Positions 7,336 to 15,360 of a stretch of 42,612 nt of DNA are shown piece after piece. The notes under the pieces were generated by a model. The model worked only from the letters and a program-made list of their open reading frames with translations. It did not search any database and had not been told where the DNA came from. This stretch comes from JBMOLL01 sp049325415. Its GTDB lineage: Bacteria; Bacteroidota; Bacteroidia; Bacteroidales; GCA-2748055. The position numbers were made by a program, and so were the translations under genes. Positions within the stretch are counted from its first letter, which is position 1, and each line of letters opens with the position of its first letter. The DNA lies in the NCBI GenBank assembly GCA_049325415.1, contig JBMOLL010000108.1:1-42612 (forward strand), written 5' to 3'.

Positions 7336-7947
7336 ATGCTGATCAGGCTTTACAATGAAAACCCCAGTCAGAAACTGGTAAGCCAGGTGGTCGACCTGCT
7401 TGAGAAAGGCGGGGTGATCATCTATCCGACCGATACAGTTTACGGGATCGGGTGTGATATCTATAAGCCCAGAGCCGTGGAACGCGTGGCCCGTATCAAG
7501 GGACTTAAACCGGAAAAGGCCCAGTTCTCCTTTATCTGCAGCGATCTGCGCCACCTGTCCGACTATGCCCGGAATGTCGACAACACCACTTTCAAACTGA
7601 TGAAAGCCAGTCTGCCCGGACCCTATACCTTTATTCTGCATGCCAGTTCATCGGTGCCGCGTTCGTTCAAGAACAACAACAAGACCGTCGGGATCCGCAT
7701 CCCCGAGAACAATATAATTCTGGAGATCGTGAGGCAACTGGGGCATCCCATCCTGACCACCTCGCTGCGGGATGACGATGAGATCCTGGAATACCAGACC
7801 GACCCCGAACTGATCCATGAACGTTACGAGGACCTGGTTGATCTCGTTATTGACGGGGGCTATGGCGGACTCATTCCCTCCACCATCATCGACTGCACGG
7901 GAGACGAACCGGTGGTGACCCGGCAGGGTCTTGGAAAGGTCGACTGA
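7336..7947 (+). CDS. yciO: YciO-type YrdC/Sua5-domain protein
   Basis: A single YrdC-like nucleotide/RNA-binding domain fills the 203 residues: KGGVIIYPTDTVYGIGC near the start, FKLMKASLPGPYTFIL in the middle, and ILTTSL and STIIDCT later. These match E. coli YciO better than TsaC/YrdC. In particular, the KxRPxxxPL stretch expected in TsaC is replaced by IKGLKPEKAQFSFIC. TsaC/Sua5 make threonylcarbamoyl-AMP for the t6A modification of tRNA; YciO is a paralogue whose role is less certain. A TAnnTTTG-like element with one mismatch (TAATTTTA, 7309-7316) lies 19 bp upstream of the ATG. The gene converges with trkH with a 6-bp gap and no terminator. Confidence 0.88.
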   Translation: MLIRLYNENPSQKLVSQVVDLLEKGGVIIYPTDTVYGIGCDIYKPRAVERVARIKGLKPEKAQFSFICSDLRHLSDYARNVDNTTFKLMKASLPGPYTFILHASSSVPRSFKNNNKTVGIRIPENNIILEIVRQLGHPILTTSLRDDDEILEYQTDPELIHERYEDLVDLVIDGGYGGLIPSTIIDCTGDEPVVTRQGLGKVD

Positions 7948-7953
7948 TTTTCC

Positions 7954-9402
7954 TTATTTTTTCCAGAAAGCCGGTGAGAAAAGCACCAGGACTGTGAAAA
8001 GTTCCAGCCTTCCGATGAGCATCAGGAAGGAAAGGAACCATTTTCCGGCGGTATGTATCCCGGCAAAATTATCAACCGGACCCACGTTGCCCAGACCTGG
8101 ACCGATGTTCCCGAGCGTGGCGGCAACCGCCCCGACCGAGGTTTCGAAGTTACAGCCCAGCGCCGACATGATCATCATCGAGACTACTGCCGTAACGCCG
8201 TAAAAAGCAACAAAGGCCAGTACATTATTCACGATTTCAGGCTGCATGGCCTCTTTGTTGATCCGGATGGGGATCACCGCATTCGGGTGGATCAGCCTTT
8301 TCAGCTCCTGGGTGCTGTTCTTGATCAGAATGACAATGCGTATCACCTTGACCCCGCCACCGGTCGAACCGGCTGATCCTCCGAAGAACATCAGGATAAA
8401 GATCAGAACGCCCAGCACTGGGATCCAGTTCAGGTAATCGATCGTCACAAAGCCCGTGGTGGTGATAATCGAGACGACCTGGAACAGGGCATCCCTGAAC
8501 GATTTCTCCACTCCGGCCTCCGAGGTCAGGAAGATACCCAGGGCAATAGCCAGGGTGAAGGAAATAATAAACAGCAGGTAGTACCTGAATTCCTCATTCT
8601 CGATAACCTTTTTGAACTTCAGGTGCATTCCGAAATACGAAAGAGTGAAGTTCGTTCCCGCCAGGAACATGAACAGCGTGATCACATAGTGAATATATGG
8701 CGAATCCCAGTAGGCTATGCTGGCCTGTTTGGTGGAATATCCGCCTGTGGCCATGGTGGTAAAGGAATGACAGACCGCATCGAACAGGCTCATCCCCCCG
8801 GCCCAGAGCATCAGGGTCTCCGCACCGGTAAAGATGATGTAGATCGACCACAGTCGTTTGGCGGTTTCCTTGATGCGCGGATGCAGTTTATCGGGCGTAG
8901 GCCCGGGCACCTCTGCGGCAAAAAGCTGCATACCACCGATGCCGAGAACGGGCAGGATGGCGAGCGACATCACAATGATCCCCATACCACCGAGCCACTG
9001 GGTTATGCTCCTCCAGAACAGCACCCCGTGCGATAATTCCTCAATATTATTCAGTATGGAGGCTCCGGTAGTCGTAAAGCCCGACATGGTCTCGAAAAAT
9101 GCATCGGTAAAATCAGGTATGGAAGCTGTCAGTAAAAATGGCAGGGTACCAAAAAAAGAAAAGAGGATCCAGCCCAGGGTAACGATCACATAGCCGTCGC
9201 GCTTGCTTACCTCCATTCTAGACCGGCGCGTCAGCAGGTAGCCGGCCAGTCCGACAGCCGCAGTGACAGCTCCGGAAATAAGGAACTGGTGAGCGTCGTT
9301 TTCCCTGAAGAGCAGGGCAATCGGGATGGAAAGCCACATAAATACACCCTCGATGACCAGCAGGAGGCCCAGGATACGGATGATCGACCGGGTGTTCAGC
9401 AT
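7954..9402 (-). CDS. trkH: Potassium uptake channel subunit TrkH
   Basis: This is an integral membrane subunit of the Trk/Ktr K+ system, 482 residues with about ten hydrophobic segments. The pore-loop signatures TGASILN, MATGGYST, TTTGFVT and GGSAGSTGGG are visible, along with a final TLGNIGPGLG loop. It passes K+ across the inner membrane and is gated by the nucleotide-binding TrkA. It starts 5 bp after the trkA stop codon, so the two are translationally linked in the order trkA-trkH. Confidence 0.96.
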   Translation of the reverse strand: MLNTRSIIRILGLLLVIEGVFMWLSIPIALLFRENDAHQFLISGAVTAAVGLAGYLLTRRSRMEVSKRDGYVIVTLGWILFSFFGTLPFLLTASIPDFTDAFFETMSGFTTTGASILNNIEELSHGVLFWRSITQWLGGMGIIVMSLAILPVLGIGGMQLFAAEVPGPTPDKLHPRIKETAKRLWSIYIIFTGAETLMLWAGGMSLFDAVCHSFTTMATGGYSTKQASIAYWDSPYIHYVITLFMFLAGTNFTLSYFGMHLKFKKVIENEEFRYYLLFIISFTLAIALGIFLTSEAGVEKSFRDALFQVVSIITTTGFVTIDYLNWIPVLGVLIFILMFFGGSAGSTGGGVKVIRIVILIKNSTQELKRLIHPNAVIPIRINKEAMQPEIVNNVLAFVAFYGVTAVVSMMIMSALGCNFETSVGAVAATLGNIGPGLGNVGPVDNFAGIHTAGKWFLSFLMLIGRLELFTVLVLFSPAFWKK

Positions 9403-9407
9403 TCAGT

Positions 9408-10748
9408 TCAGTTGAATAGTTTTCCTATGGTATAAATTTCTGACGGCAACGCAAATACCACCACCCGGTCATAAGGCTTAATGACCGTGTCGCCGTTGGC
9501 AATAAAGCTGTTCTTGCCCCTGATAACTCCTCCGATAATGGCCTCTTTCGGGAATTCGATCTCCCGGAGAGATCCCCTGGTAATTTTCGAATCCGGCTTC
9601 ACAACAAATTCCATCACCTCGGCATCGGTTCCGGTCAGACATTTGATGGTCGACACCTCCTCGGCCATTGTAAACCGGAAAATCCGGCTGGCAGTGATCA
9701 GTTTCTTATTAATAATGGTATCGACGCCGATATTTTCAGCCAGATGGATGTAATCCATGTTCTCCACCTCGGCAATGGTTCTTTTAACGCCAAAATGCTT
9801 GGCAAGCAGGCAACTGAGGATATTGGTATCCGAATTCCCGGTCACGGCAATAAAGGCATCCATCTTTTCCAACCCTTCCTGTTTGAGCAGTTCGAGGTTT
9901 GTTCCGTCGCCGTTGATCACCAGGGTATTATTCAGCATGTTGGAGAGTTTGTAGCTCTTGCCCCTGTCGATCTCGATCAGTTTCACATAATGCTGTGTTC
10001 CCAGGTCCCTGGCGGTTCGCATCCCGATACGGCTGCCTCCGAGGATCATGATATTGCGGACCTCGAAATGCTTCTTGCCCGAATATTTGAACAGTTCCTT
10101 CATCCCGGCCTGGCTGCTGATCACGTAAACCAGGTCGCCCACCTGGAACCTGTCTTCGCCCGAGGGAATAAGTGTATTTCCGTCACGCGTGATGGCCACT
10201 GCCCGGTATTCCATGTTACTGGGATTCGGATGCAGGTCTTTGAGCGATTTATCGATGATCGGAGCCTGCTCGTCCAGTCTGATCACGTACATCTGCAGCT
10301 TTCCGCCGGAGAATTCCACCACTTCCGTACTGCCTGTCTGAGAGAGTAGACCCACGATCTCCCTGGCAGCAATCTTTTCCGGGTAGATCATGTAATCCAC
10401 GCCCAGGTTGGAAAACAACTCGCGGTTGGCCGGTACCAGGTACTCCTGGTTATCAATTCTTGCGATGGTTTTGCGCGCTCCCAGTTTCTTACTCAGGATG
10501 GCTGAATTGATGTTGACATCTTCGGAATAGGTCACGGCAATAAACAGATCAGCCTTCTGGATCTTGGCTTCCCGCAACAGGCTGATTGAATTCGCATTTC
10601 CTTCCAGGGTCATCACGTCAAGCGTGCTCCCCACTGTTTTCAGCCTGTCGGGATCGTTGTCGATAACGACAAGATCATGATCCTCATTGCTTAACATCTT
10701 CGCGAGATGTGTTCCAACCTCACCCGCACCGGCTAATATTATCCGCAT
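9408..10748 (-). CDS. trkA: Trk system K+ regulatory subunit TrkA
   Basis: This is a peripheral cytoplasmic gating protein for TrkH. It has two RCK/TrkA-N Rossmann domains, each with a glycine-rich loop (GAGEVG at residues 6-11 and MILGGSRIG in the second half), each followed by a TrkA-C domain, for 446 residues in total. I start it at the ATG at 10748, directly before the first beta strand (MRIILAGAGEVG); the in-frame extension to 10793 is not part of the fold. It is followed by trkH within 5 bp. comEC lies upstream on the same strand, 119 bp away. Confidence 0.95.
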   Translation of the reverse strand: MRIILAGAGEVGTHLAKMLSNEDHDLVVIDNDPDRLKTVGSTLDVMTLEGNANSISLLREAKIQKADLFIAVTYSEDVNINSAILSKKLGARKTIARIDNQEYLVPANRELFSNLGVDYMIYPEKIAAREIVGLLSQTGSTEVVEFSGGKLQMYVIRLDEQAPIIDKSLKDLHPNPSNMEYRAVAITRDGNTLIPSGEDRFQVGDLVYVISSQAGMKELFKYSGKKHFEVRNIMILGGSRIGMRTARDLGTQHYVKLIEIDRGKSYKLSNMLNNTLVINGDGTNLELLKQEGLEKMDAFIAVTGNSDTNILSCLLAKHFGVKRTIAEVENMDYIHLAENIGVDTIINKKLITASRIFRFTMAEEVSTIKCLTGTDAEVMEFVVKPDSKITRGSLREIEFPKEAIIGGVIRGKNSFIANGDTVIKPYDRVVVFALPSEIYTIGKLFN

Positions 10749-10867
10749 ATGTAGAAAACAAATTAAACGGCAAAATAAGCTATTATCTTCCAAATAATCC
10801 CATGCTTTCCGGCATTTTTTCCGGTCATCCGCTGAGCGCCTGTCCGGCTATATGCTCCTCCCCCGCA

Positions 10868-13021
10868 TCAGTCATGGACTTCCCCGCAATTTGAACACGG
10901 TATAAATACCGGTCTGTTCAAAAGAAATGCGCCTTTTTGCCTTGTTTGCCAGAGCTCCGGGTACAGGGAATCCATCTGCACGCTGATCCAGGGCGGTGCC
11001 GAACCGTCGATAATCAGCGGTACACCGATAAAGATCTGTTGCAGGGCAGGCAGGTTCGCAGCTGGCAGATCTGTAACAAGCACCAGGTCGGGGTCAAAGG
11101 TGCGGATAAGGGTGGAATCGTCAGGAGCAAAGCCTTTCCCTGCCCGATAGATGCGAAAACCCCCGGCATGGATCAGCTCCGAACCTGCCACGGCTCTTAT
11201 GGCCACCGGACCGGTTGACGCTCCTATGGAATCCTGCAGGCCGATAAGGGTGCGGCTCGTGCAACCCCGCGGTCGTTCAATCTTATACTGTTCAAGCCAG
11301 CGGAGCACAGCAGCCGTATCGCAGTATGTTCCCGGAAGCACCACATTCTCGCTGTTCAGCCCGCAGGTAGCCACCAGCACCGTGGCATCCCTGAACTGGC
11401 AGACCAGGAGTTCCGACCGGCGGCTCTCTTCCAGCTTCCGGGTCGTCAGGAAGAAAAGGCCCACGGCACAGCCCGCCAGTCCCAGAATGAGCCATACTGC
11501 CTTGCGGTAGATCAGCAGGCCGGCGAACAGCAGTACACAGACCAGCACAACAGCAGCCGTCTCCCCCGTGAACGGTATCCCTTCGGCCACGGCGCCCGGC
11601 AGGCCGGAAACTAAGAGGGTCCAGCGGTTCATCAGCCTTGCAAAGAAGCACAGCACGGCGGTCACCGGACCGGTTAGCCAGCCGGCCAGGAGCAGCGGCG
11701 CTGTAACGACGAAAAGGCTGACGATCACGGTGGCAAGAGGGATCACCACCAGGTTGGTAAGGATAAAGGCCACAGGAAACTGGTGGAACAGGGCCAGGGT
11801 CAGGGGGAAGGTAAATACCTGGGCGGCTATGCTGACGGTGATCAGATCGAGGATCCTGTTCAGGAAGCGGTAGCGGCTTCGGCACCATGCGGCCAGGCGC
11901 GGCTGAAGCAGCACGATGCCGCATACGGCCAGGTAGGAAAGCCGGAATCCGGTATCGAAGAATCGTGAAGGAGAGAGCAGCAGCAGGATCAGTGCCGACA
12001 GGAGAATCGTGTTCATGACCGAGGAGCGCCTCGACAGGATTCCGGCTAAAGACACCAGGCTGAACATTGTCACCGAACGGCAGACCGAGGATGCGCCACC
12101 TGTAAGGGCCGCATAGAACCACAGTATAGCGGTGATCAGCAGGGAACGGCCCAGCCTCACCATGAAACGCTTCCCCCGGAAAGCCAGGAGCCTGTCGAGG
12201 ATCCACCAGATCATTCCCACATGTAAACCGGAAACAGCCAGGACATGCGATGCGCCGGCTCCGGAATAGGAGTCCCGTAGTTCCTCGGTAAGCGCTCCTT
12301 TGTCGCCCAGCGTTATCGCGCGAAGAACCGCCAGATCCCCGTTCCCTTCCCCGCCCCACAGCTCCGTGAACCTGGCCGACACACGCAGGGGAAGCGACAT
12401 CAGATTATTCCTGCCCGGCTTAAGCCGGATGGCTGTATCGGTGCGGCTGCACTGCATGCTGTTCGTGATCCCCCTCCCCGCCATATAGGCCCGGTAGTCA
12501 AAGGAAGACGGATTGGGAGCAGCACTCAGCGGACGAAGAGTTCCCTGTAACAGCCAGCGTTCTCCCGGAGCCGGAGAGATCCGGAGCGACGAATCCACCA
12601 TGACCGTCAGGCGCTCCCTCGTGGCAATAACACTGTCGGGAGTAAAAACGGCATCGGCACGGATCTCAAAACGGAGGCCATAGGCTTTTCTGACCGGTGG
12701 GGTTAGCACGGTTCCCGAAAGCGCCACACCATCGCGGCAGGCAGCGTTTTCCCCCTCCCCCTTATACCTGCCGAAGGCAAGACCCGTAAAGAGGAAAACT
12801 GTAATGGCAGGGACCCAGGCGATACGGGCCCAGGAATACCGCCTATGGCCGACGATCCGCTCCGCCAGGACCCAGAGCAGGGCTATAGTTCCGGCCAGGA
12901 CAGAGAAAAGCAGCCACCCTCCCGGCTGCGGGAACGCGCCGGCCAGCAGCACCCCCGCAAGCCAGGGGATCAGCACCCGGCAAACGGGAACACGTCGGAT
13001 ATCCCCGGCAAAATCGAACAT
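10868..13021 (-). CDS. comEC: ComEC/Rec2-family DNA-uptake channel protein
   Basis: This is a polytopic membrane protein of 717 residues. The N-terminus carries two membrane helices and a DUF4131/OB-like periplasmic domain (about 90-200). The ComEC competence domain starts with SHVLAVSGLHVGM (258-270) and continues through many helices to about residue 520. The known role of the family is passage of single-stranded DNA across the inner membrane during transformation. The part after residue 540 is a soluble region without the HxHxDH motif of the metallo-beta-lactamase domain found in longer ComEC proteins. No other competence gene is nearby. The start ATG at 13021 precedes the first hydrophobic segment. 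Confidence 0.88.
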   Translation of the reverse strand: MFDFAGDIRRVPVCRVLIPWLAGVLLAGAFPQPGGWLLFSVLAGTIALLWVLAERIVGHRRYSWARIAWVPAITVFLFTGLAFGRYKGEGENAACRDGVALSGTVLTPPVRKAYGLRFEIRADAVFTPDSVIATRERLTVMVDSSLRISPAPGERWLLQGTLRPLSAAPNPSSFDYRAYMAGRGITNSMQCSRTDTAIRLKPGRNNLMSLPLRVSARFTELWGGEGNGDLAVLRAITLGDKGALTEELRDSYSGAGASHVLAVSGLHVGMIWWILDRLLAFRGKRFMVRLGRSLLITAILWFYAALTGGASSVCRSVTMFSLVSLAGILSRRSSVMNTILLSALILLLLSPSRFFDTGFRLSYLAVCGIVLLQPRLAAWCRSRYRFLNRILDLITVSIAAQVFTFPLTLALFHQFPVAFILTNLVVIPLATVIVSLFVVTAPLLLAGWLTGPVTAVLCFFARLMNRWTLLVSGLPGAVAEGIPFTGETAAVVLVCVLLFAGLLIYRKAVWLILGLAGCAVGLFFLTTRKLEESRRSELLVCQFRDATVLVATCGLNSENVVLPGTYCDTAAVLRWLEQYKIERPRGCTSRTLIGLQDSIGASTGPVAIRAVAGSELIHAGGFRIYRAGKGFAPDDSTLIRTFDPDLVLVTDLPAANLPALQQIFIGVPLIIDGSAPPWISVQMDSLYPELWQTRQKGAFLLNRPVFIPCSNCGEVHD

Positions 13022-13139
13022 TGTTTTTAGGGTTAATGTGATAATCGTTAAAAATATCTGCCGGCTCTTTAACTTTTCTGTGAACTTTTTTACCGGCTTG
13101 GCGGTTTATAAGTAGAATCTGAATTTAAAACCCTTCATT

Positions 13140-14147
13140 ATGGCAAGCTTAGAAACAAAGTACATGGGGATCAGTCTGAAGAATCCCCTGATCCTCGGAG
13201 CCAGCAACCTGGTCAACAACATTGAAAACCTGAAAAAGGCTGAGGATGCCGGTGTCGCTGCAGTGGTATACCGTTCCCTGTTTGAGGAACAGATGCAACT
13301 GGAGAGTTACCAGCTCGACGACCAGCTTGAGGCCTACAATGAGCGGAATGCTGAAATGGTATCTCTGTTCCCGAATATTGAACATGGTGGCCCCAAAGAA
13401 CATCTATTTAACCTGAAAAAAGTCAGGGAAGCGCTCTCCATCCCCGTTATCGCCAGTATAAACGCCATCTATAAAGAGACCTGGGTTGATTATGCCAGGC
13501 AGATCGCTGCCACGGGTGTTGACGGACTTGAACTGAATTTTTTCTCTGTTCCCAGGGATTTCAACAAAGACAGCGAGGAGATCATCAAGGGCCAGATCGA
13601 AGCCCTCAAGGCTGTCAAGGCAGCTGTAAAGATCCCGGTCAGTGTGAAGATCAGCCCCTTCTACACCAACATACTCCGTACTGTAAAAAGGTTTGAGGAA
13701 GCGGGAGCCGACGGGGTCGTTCTCTTCAACAGGCTTTTCGAACCCGACATTGATATCGAAGCCGAGAAGCACAGTTCTCCCTGGAACCTGAGCACCCAGC
13801 ATGATCACCGCCTCTCGTTAAGGTACACCGGACTGCTCTACGGAAATATTAAAAGTTCGATCGCCGGGGCTAACGGGATTTACGACGGGAAAGATATGGT
13901 TAAGTTGCTGCTCGCGGGGGCCGATGCCGTACAGGCGGTCAGCACCTTTTACCACAACGGACTGAAACAGATCAGCAAAATGCTCGAAGAAGCCGAAGAC
14001 TGGATGAAGCGCAAGGGCTACAACAGTATCGGAGACTTCAGGGGCAAACTTTCAGCCAAAACGGTGAATGATCCCTTTGTTTACAAACGGGCACAGTATA
14101 TTGAGCTCTTGCTCAAATCGGACGAGATCTTTACCAGGGCACTATAA
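13140..14147 (+). CDS. Dihydroorotate-dehydrogenase-like flavoprotein
   Basis: A TIM-barrel of the DHOD family, 335 residues. FMN-binding features remain: NPLILGAS near the start, VSVKIS in the sixth strand, LFNR, and a phosphate-binding GANGIYDGKDMVKLLLAGAD segment. The substrate/catalytic loop that reads LNxSCPN in true class 1 enzymes is ELNFFSVPRD (131-140), and the whole protein contains no cysteine. A pyrimidine role is therefore doubtful and the substrate is unknown; Ser136 could conceivably act as base. It is monocistronic, ends in a strong shared terminator, and no pyrimidine gene is near. Confidence 0.8.
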   Translation: MASLETKYMGISLKNPLILGASNLVNNIENLKKAEDAGVAAVVYRSLFEEQMQLESYQLDDQLEAYNERNAEMVSLFPNIEHGGPKEHLFNLKKVREALSIPVIASINAIYKETWVDYARQIAATGVDGLELNFFSVPRDFNKDSEEIIKGQIEALKAVKAAVKIPVSVKISPFYTNILRTVKRFEEAGADGVVLFNRLFEPDIDIEAEKHSSPWNLSTQHDHRLSLRYTGLLYGNIKSSIAGANGIYDGKDMVKLLLAGADAVQAVSTFYHNGLKQISKMLEEAEDWMKRKGYNSIGDFRGKLSAKTVNDPFVYKRAQYIELLLKSDEIFTRAL

Positions 14148-14151
14148 AAAA

Positions 14152-14180
14152 AAGAGGCTGTCTCGCAGGGACAGCCTCTT
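14152..14180. terminator. Bidirectional intrinsic terminator
   Basis: AAGAGGCTGTC (14152-14162) and GACAGCCTCTT (14170-14180) pair over 11 bp with a 7-base loop. An A-run lies to the left and a T-run to the right, so it can terminate both the DHOD-like gene (plus) and def (minus). Confidence 0.92.
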
Positions 14181-14184
14181 TTTT

Positions 14185-14748
14185 TTATTTCTTCGGATAG
14201 ATAATCCTGTAATCCGTGTCCACTTCTCCCCGGGAGATGGCATTCAGTTTTGATTTCAGCAGTTTCCTTCTCAGCGGATTGATGCGGTCGATAAGCAGTT
14301 TGCCGTTCAGATGGTCGTATTCATGCTGGATGATCCTGGCCCTCACCCCATCGTATTCCTCGCGGTGGAACTCCCAGTTCTCATCGTAGTATTCGATCCT
14401 GATATTTGGCGGGCGCATCACTTCCTCCCGGATATAGGGAATACTGATGCAGCCTTCGCGGAAGCCTTCCGGATCGCCCCATTCTTCGGTAATCACGGGG
14501 TTGATAAAGGCTTTCCTGAACTGCCGCAGGCTTTCATCTTCCTCTTCTTCGGCCATCTCCGCAGCGTCGATCACGAACATACGCAGGGATTTTCCCACCT
14601 GCGGGGCAGCCAGCCCGACACCGTCGCTGGCGAGCATGGTCTCAAACATATCCCGGACAAAATCCGGCAGCGTGGGATCATCCTTCGGTATTTCCGTGGC
14701 GACCTTTCTCAGTACCGGCATTCCGTAGACATAAATCGGCAATATCAT
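14185..14748 (-). CDS. def: Peptide deformylase
   Basis: This metalloenzyme removes the formyl group from the initiator methionine of nascent proteins. All three motifs are intact: GVGLAAPQ (43-50), EGCISIP (98-104, metal ligand Cys100) and QHEYDH (141-146, two metal His and catalytic Glu143). The length of 187 residues fits the bacterial type. An acidic insert EEEEDE lies at about 67-72. It follows ruvX, 26 bp away on the same strand, so the two may be co-transcribed. Confidence 0.97.
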   Translation of the reverse strand: MILPIYVYGMPVLRKVATEIPKDDPTLPDFVRDMFETMLASDGVGLAAPQVGKSLRMFVIDAAEMAEEEEDESLRQFRKAFINPVITEEWGDPEGFREGCISIPYIREEVMRPPNIRIEYYDENWEFHREEYDGVRARIIQHEYDHLNGKLLIDRINPLRRKLLKSKLNAISRGEVDTDYRIIYPKK

Positions 14749-14774
14749 GTGTGCTTTTTTTTATCCTGTTACAA

Positions 14775-15215
14775 TTATTCCTGTTCCTTCCTGCTTTTCT
14801 GCATGGCTTCCATTTCGAGGTACGACTGTAAGATCACGGCCGCACTGATCCGGTCGAGGTTTTCCTTCTTCTGCCGGTCCTTTTTCTTCATTCCCCCTTC
14901 AACCATCGCTTTCATTGCAATGCCGGAGGTGAAGCGCTCATCCATCCATTCAAGCCTCATCCCGGGAAAGACCTTCCTGAATCGTGTCTCAAATTCCCGG
15001 ATATAGATTAACGACTCCGAATCCTGATTGTTCATTTTCCGGGGATATCCCAGAACGACCAGATCGACCTTCTCTCTGCGGAAATAGTCGGTCAGGAATT
15101 CCACAAGCGTATGGGTGGGAACAGTTGTGAGCGGGGATGCTATCATGCCGGCAGGATCGGTCACTGCGATCCCGCAACGTTTTGTTCCGTAGTCCACTGC
15201 AAGGTATCTTCCCAA
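14775..15215 (-). CDS. ruvX: Putative pre-16S rRNA nuclease / Holliday-junction resolvase-like YqgF
   Basis: This is an RNase H-like fold of about 146 residues. The first strand GRYLAVDYGTKRCGIAVTD carries the catalytic Asp8. Other acidic sites are in LEWMDERFTS and the terminal ENLDRISAAVILQSYLE. Family members process the 5' end of 16S rRNA precursor. I start it at a TTG (15215), because the conserved fold begins there and a promoter-like TATCTTTG (15234-15241) lies just upstream; the ATG at 15311 would place that promoter inside the gene. def follows on the same strand. Confidence 0.87.
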   Translation of the reverse strand: MGRYLAVDYGTKRCGIAVTDPAGMIASPLTTVPTHTLVEFLTDYFRREKVDLVVLGYPRKMNNQDSESLIYIREFETRFRKVFPGMRLEWMDERFTSGIAMKAMVEGGMKKKDRQKKENLDRISAAVILQSYLEMEAMQKSRKEQE

Positions 15216-15233
15216 AATATCTGATTTTGGTCG

Positions 15234-15241
15234 CAAAGATA
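15234..15241 (-). promoter_or_regulatory. Promoter -7 element of ruvX-def
   Basis: The minus strand reads TATCTTTG, an exact TAnnTTTG match, 18 bp before the TTG start of ruvX. The -33 side is only T-rich (TTTT at 15261-15264, 19 bp away). It supports the short ruvX start. Confidence 0.5.
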
Positions 15242-15308
15242 GTAAAAATGGATAAAGGGGAAAAGCAGTGGCAAAATCAGACTTCAGCACATTCCGGCAG
15301 AACATAAG

Positions 15309-15338
15309 CAAAAAGGCCGCCCCGTAAGGAGCGACCTT
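15309..15338 (-). terminator. Intrinsic terminator after the PFOR gene
   Basis: On the minus strand AAGGTCGCTCC pairs with GGGGCGGCCTT (11 bp, two G-U) around a 4-base loop, followed by a short T-run. It lies 22 bp beyond the PFOR stop codon. Confidence 0.82.
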
Positions 15339-15360
15339 TCAGTCATTTAATTAACTGTTA

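Noticed and set aside
10868..13021. A natural-competence island
   Set aside because: comEC is the only competence-type gene; dprA, comF or pilus genes are not nearby, and comEC alone does not show competence.
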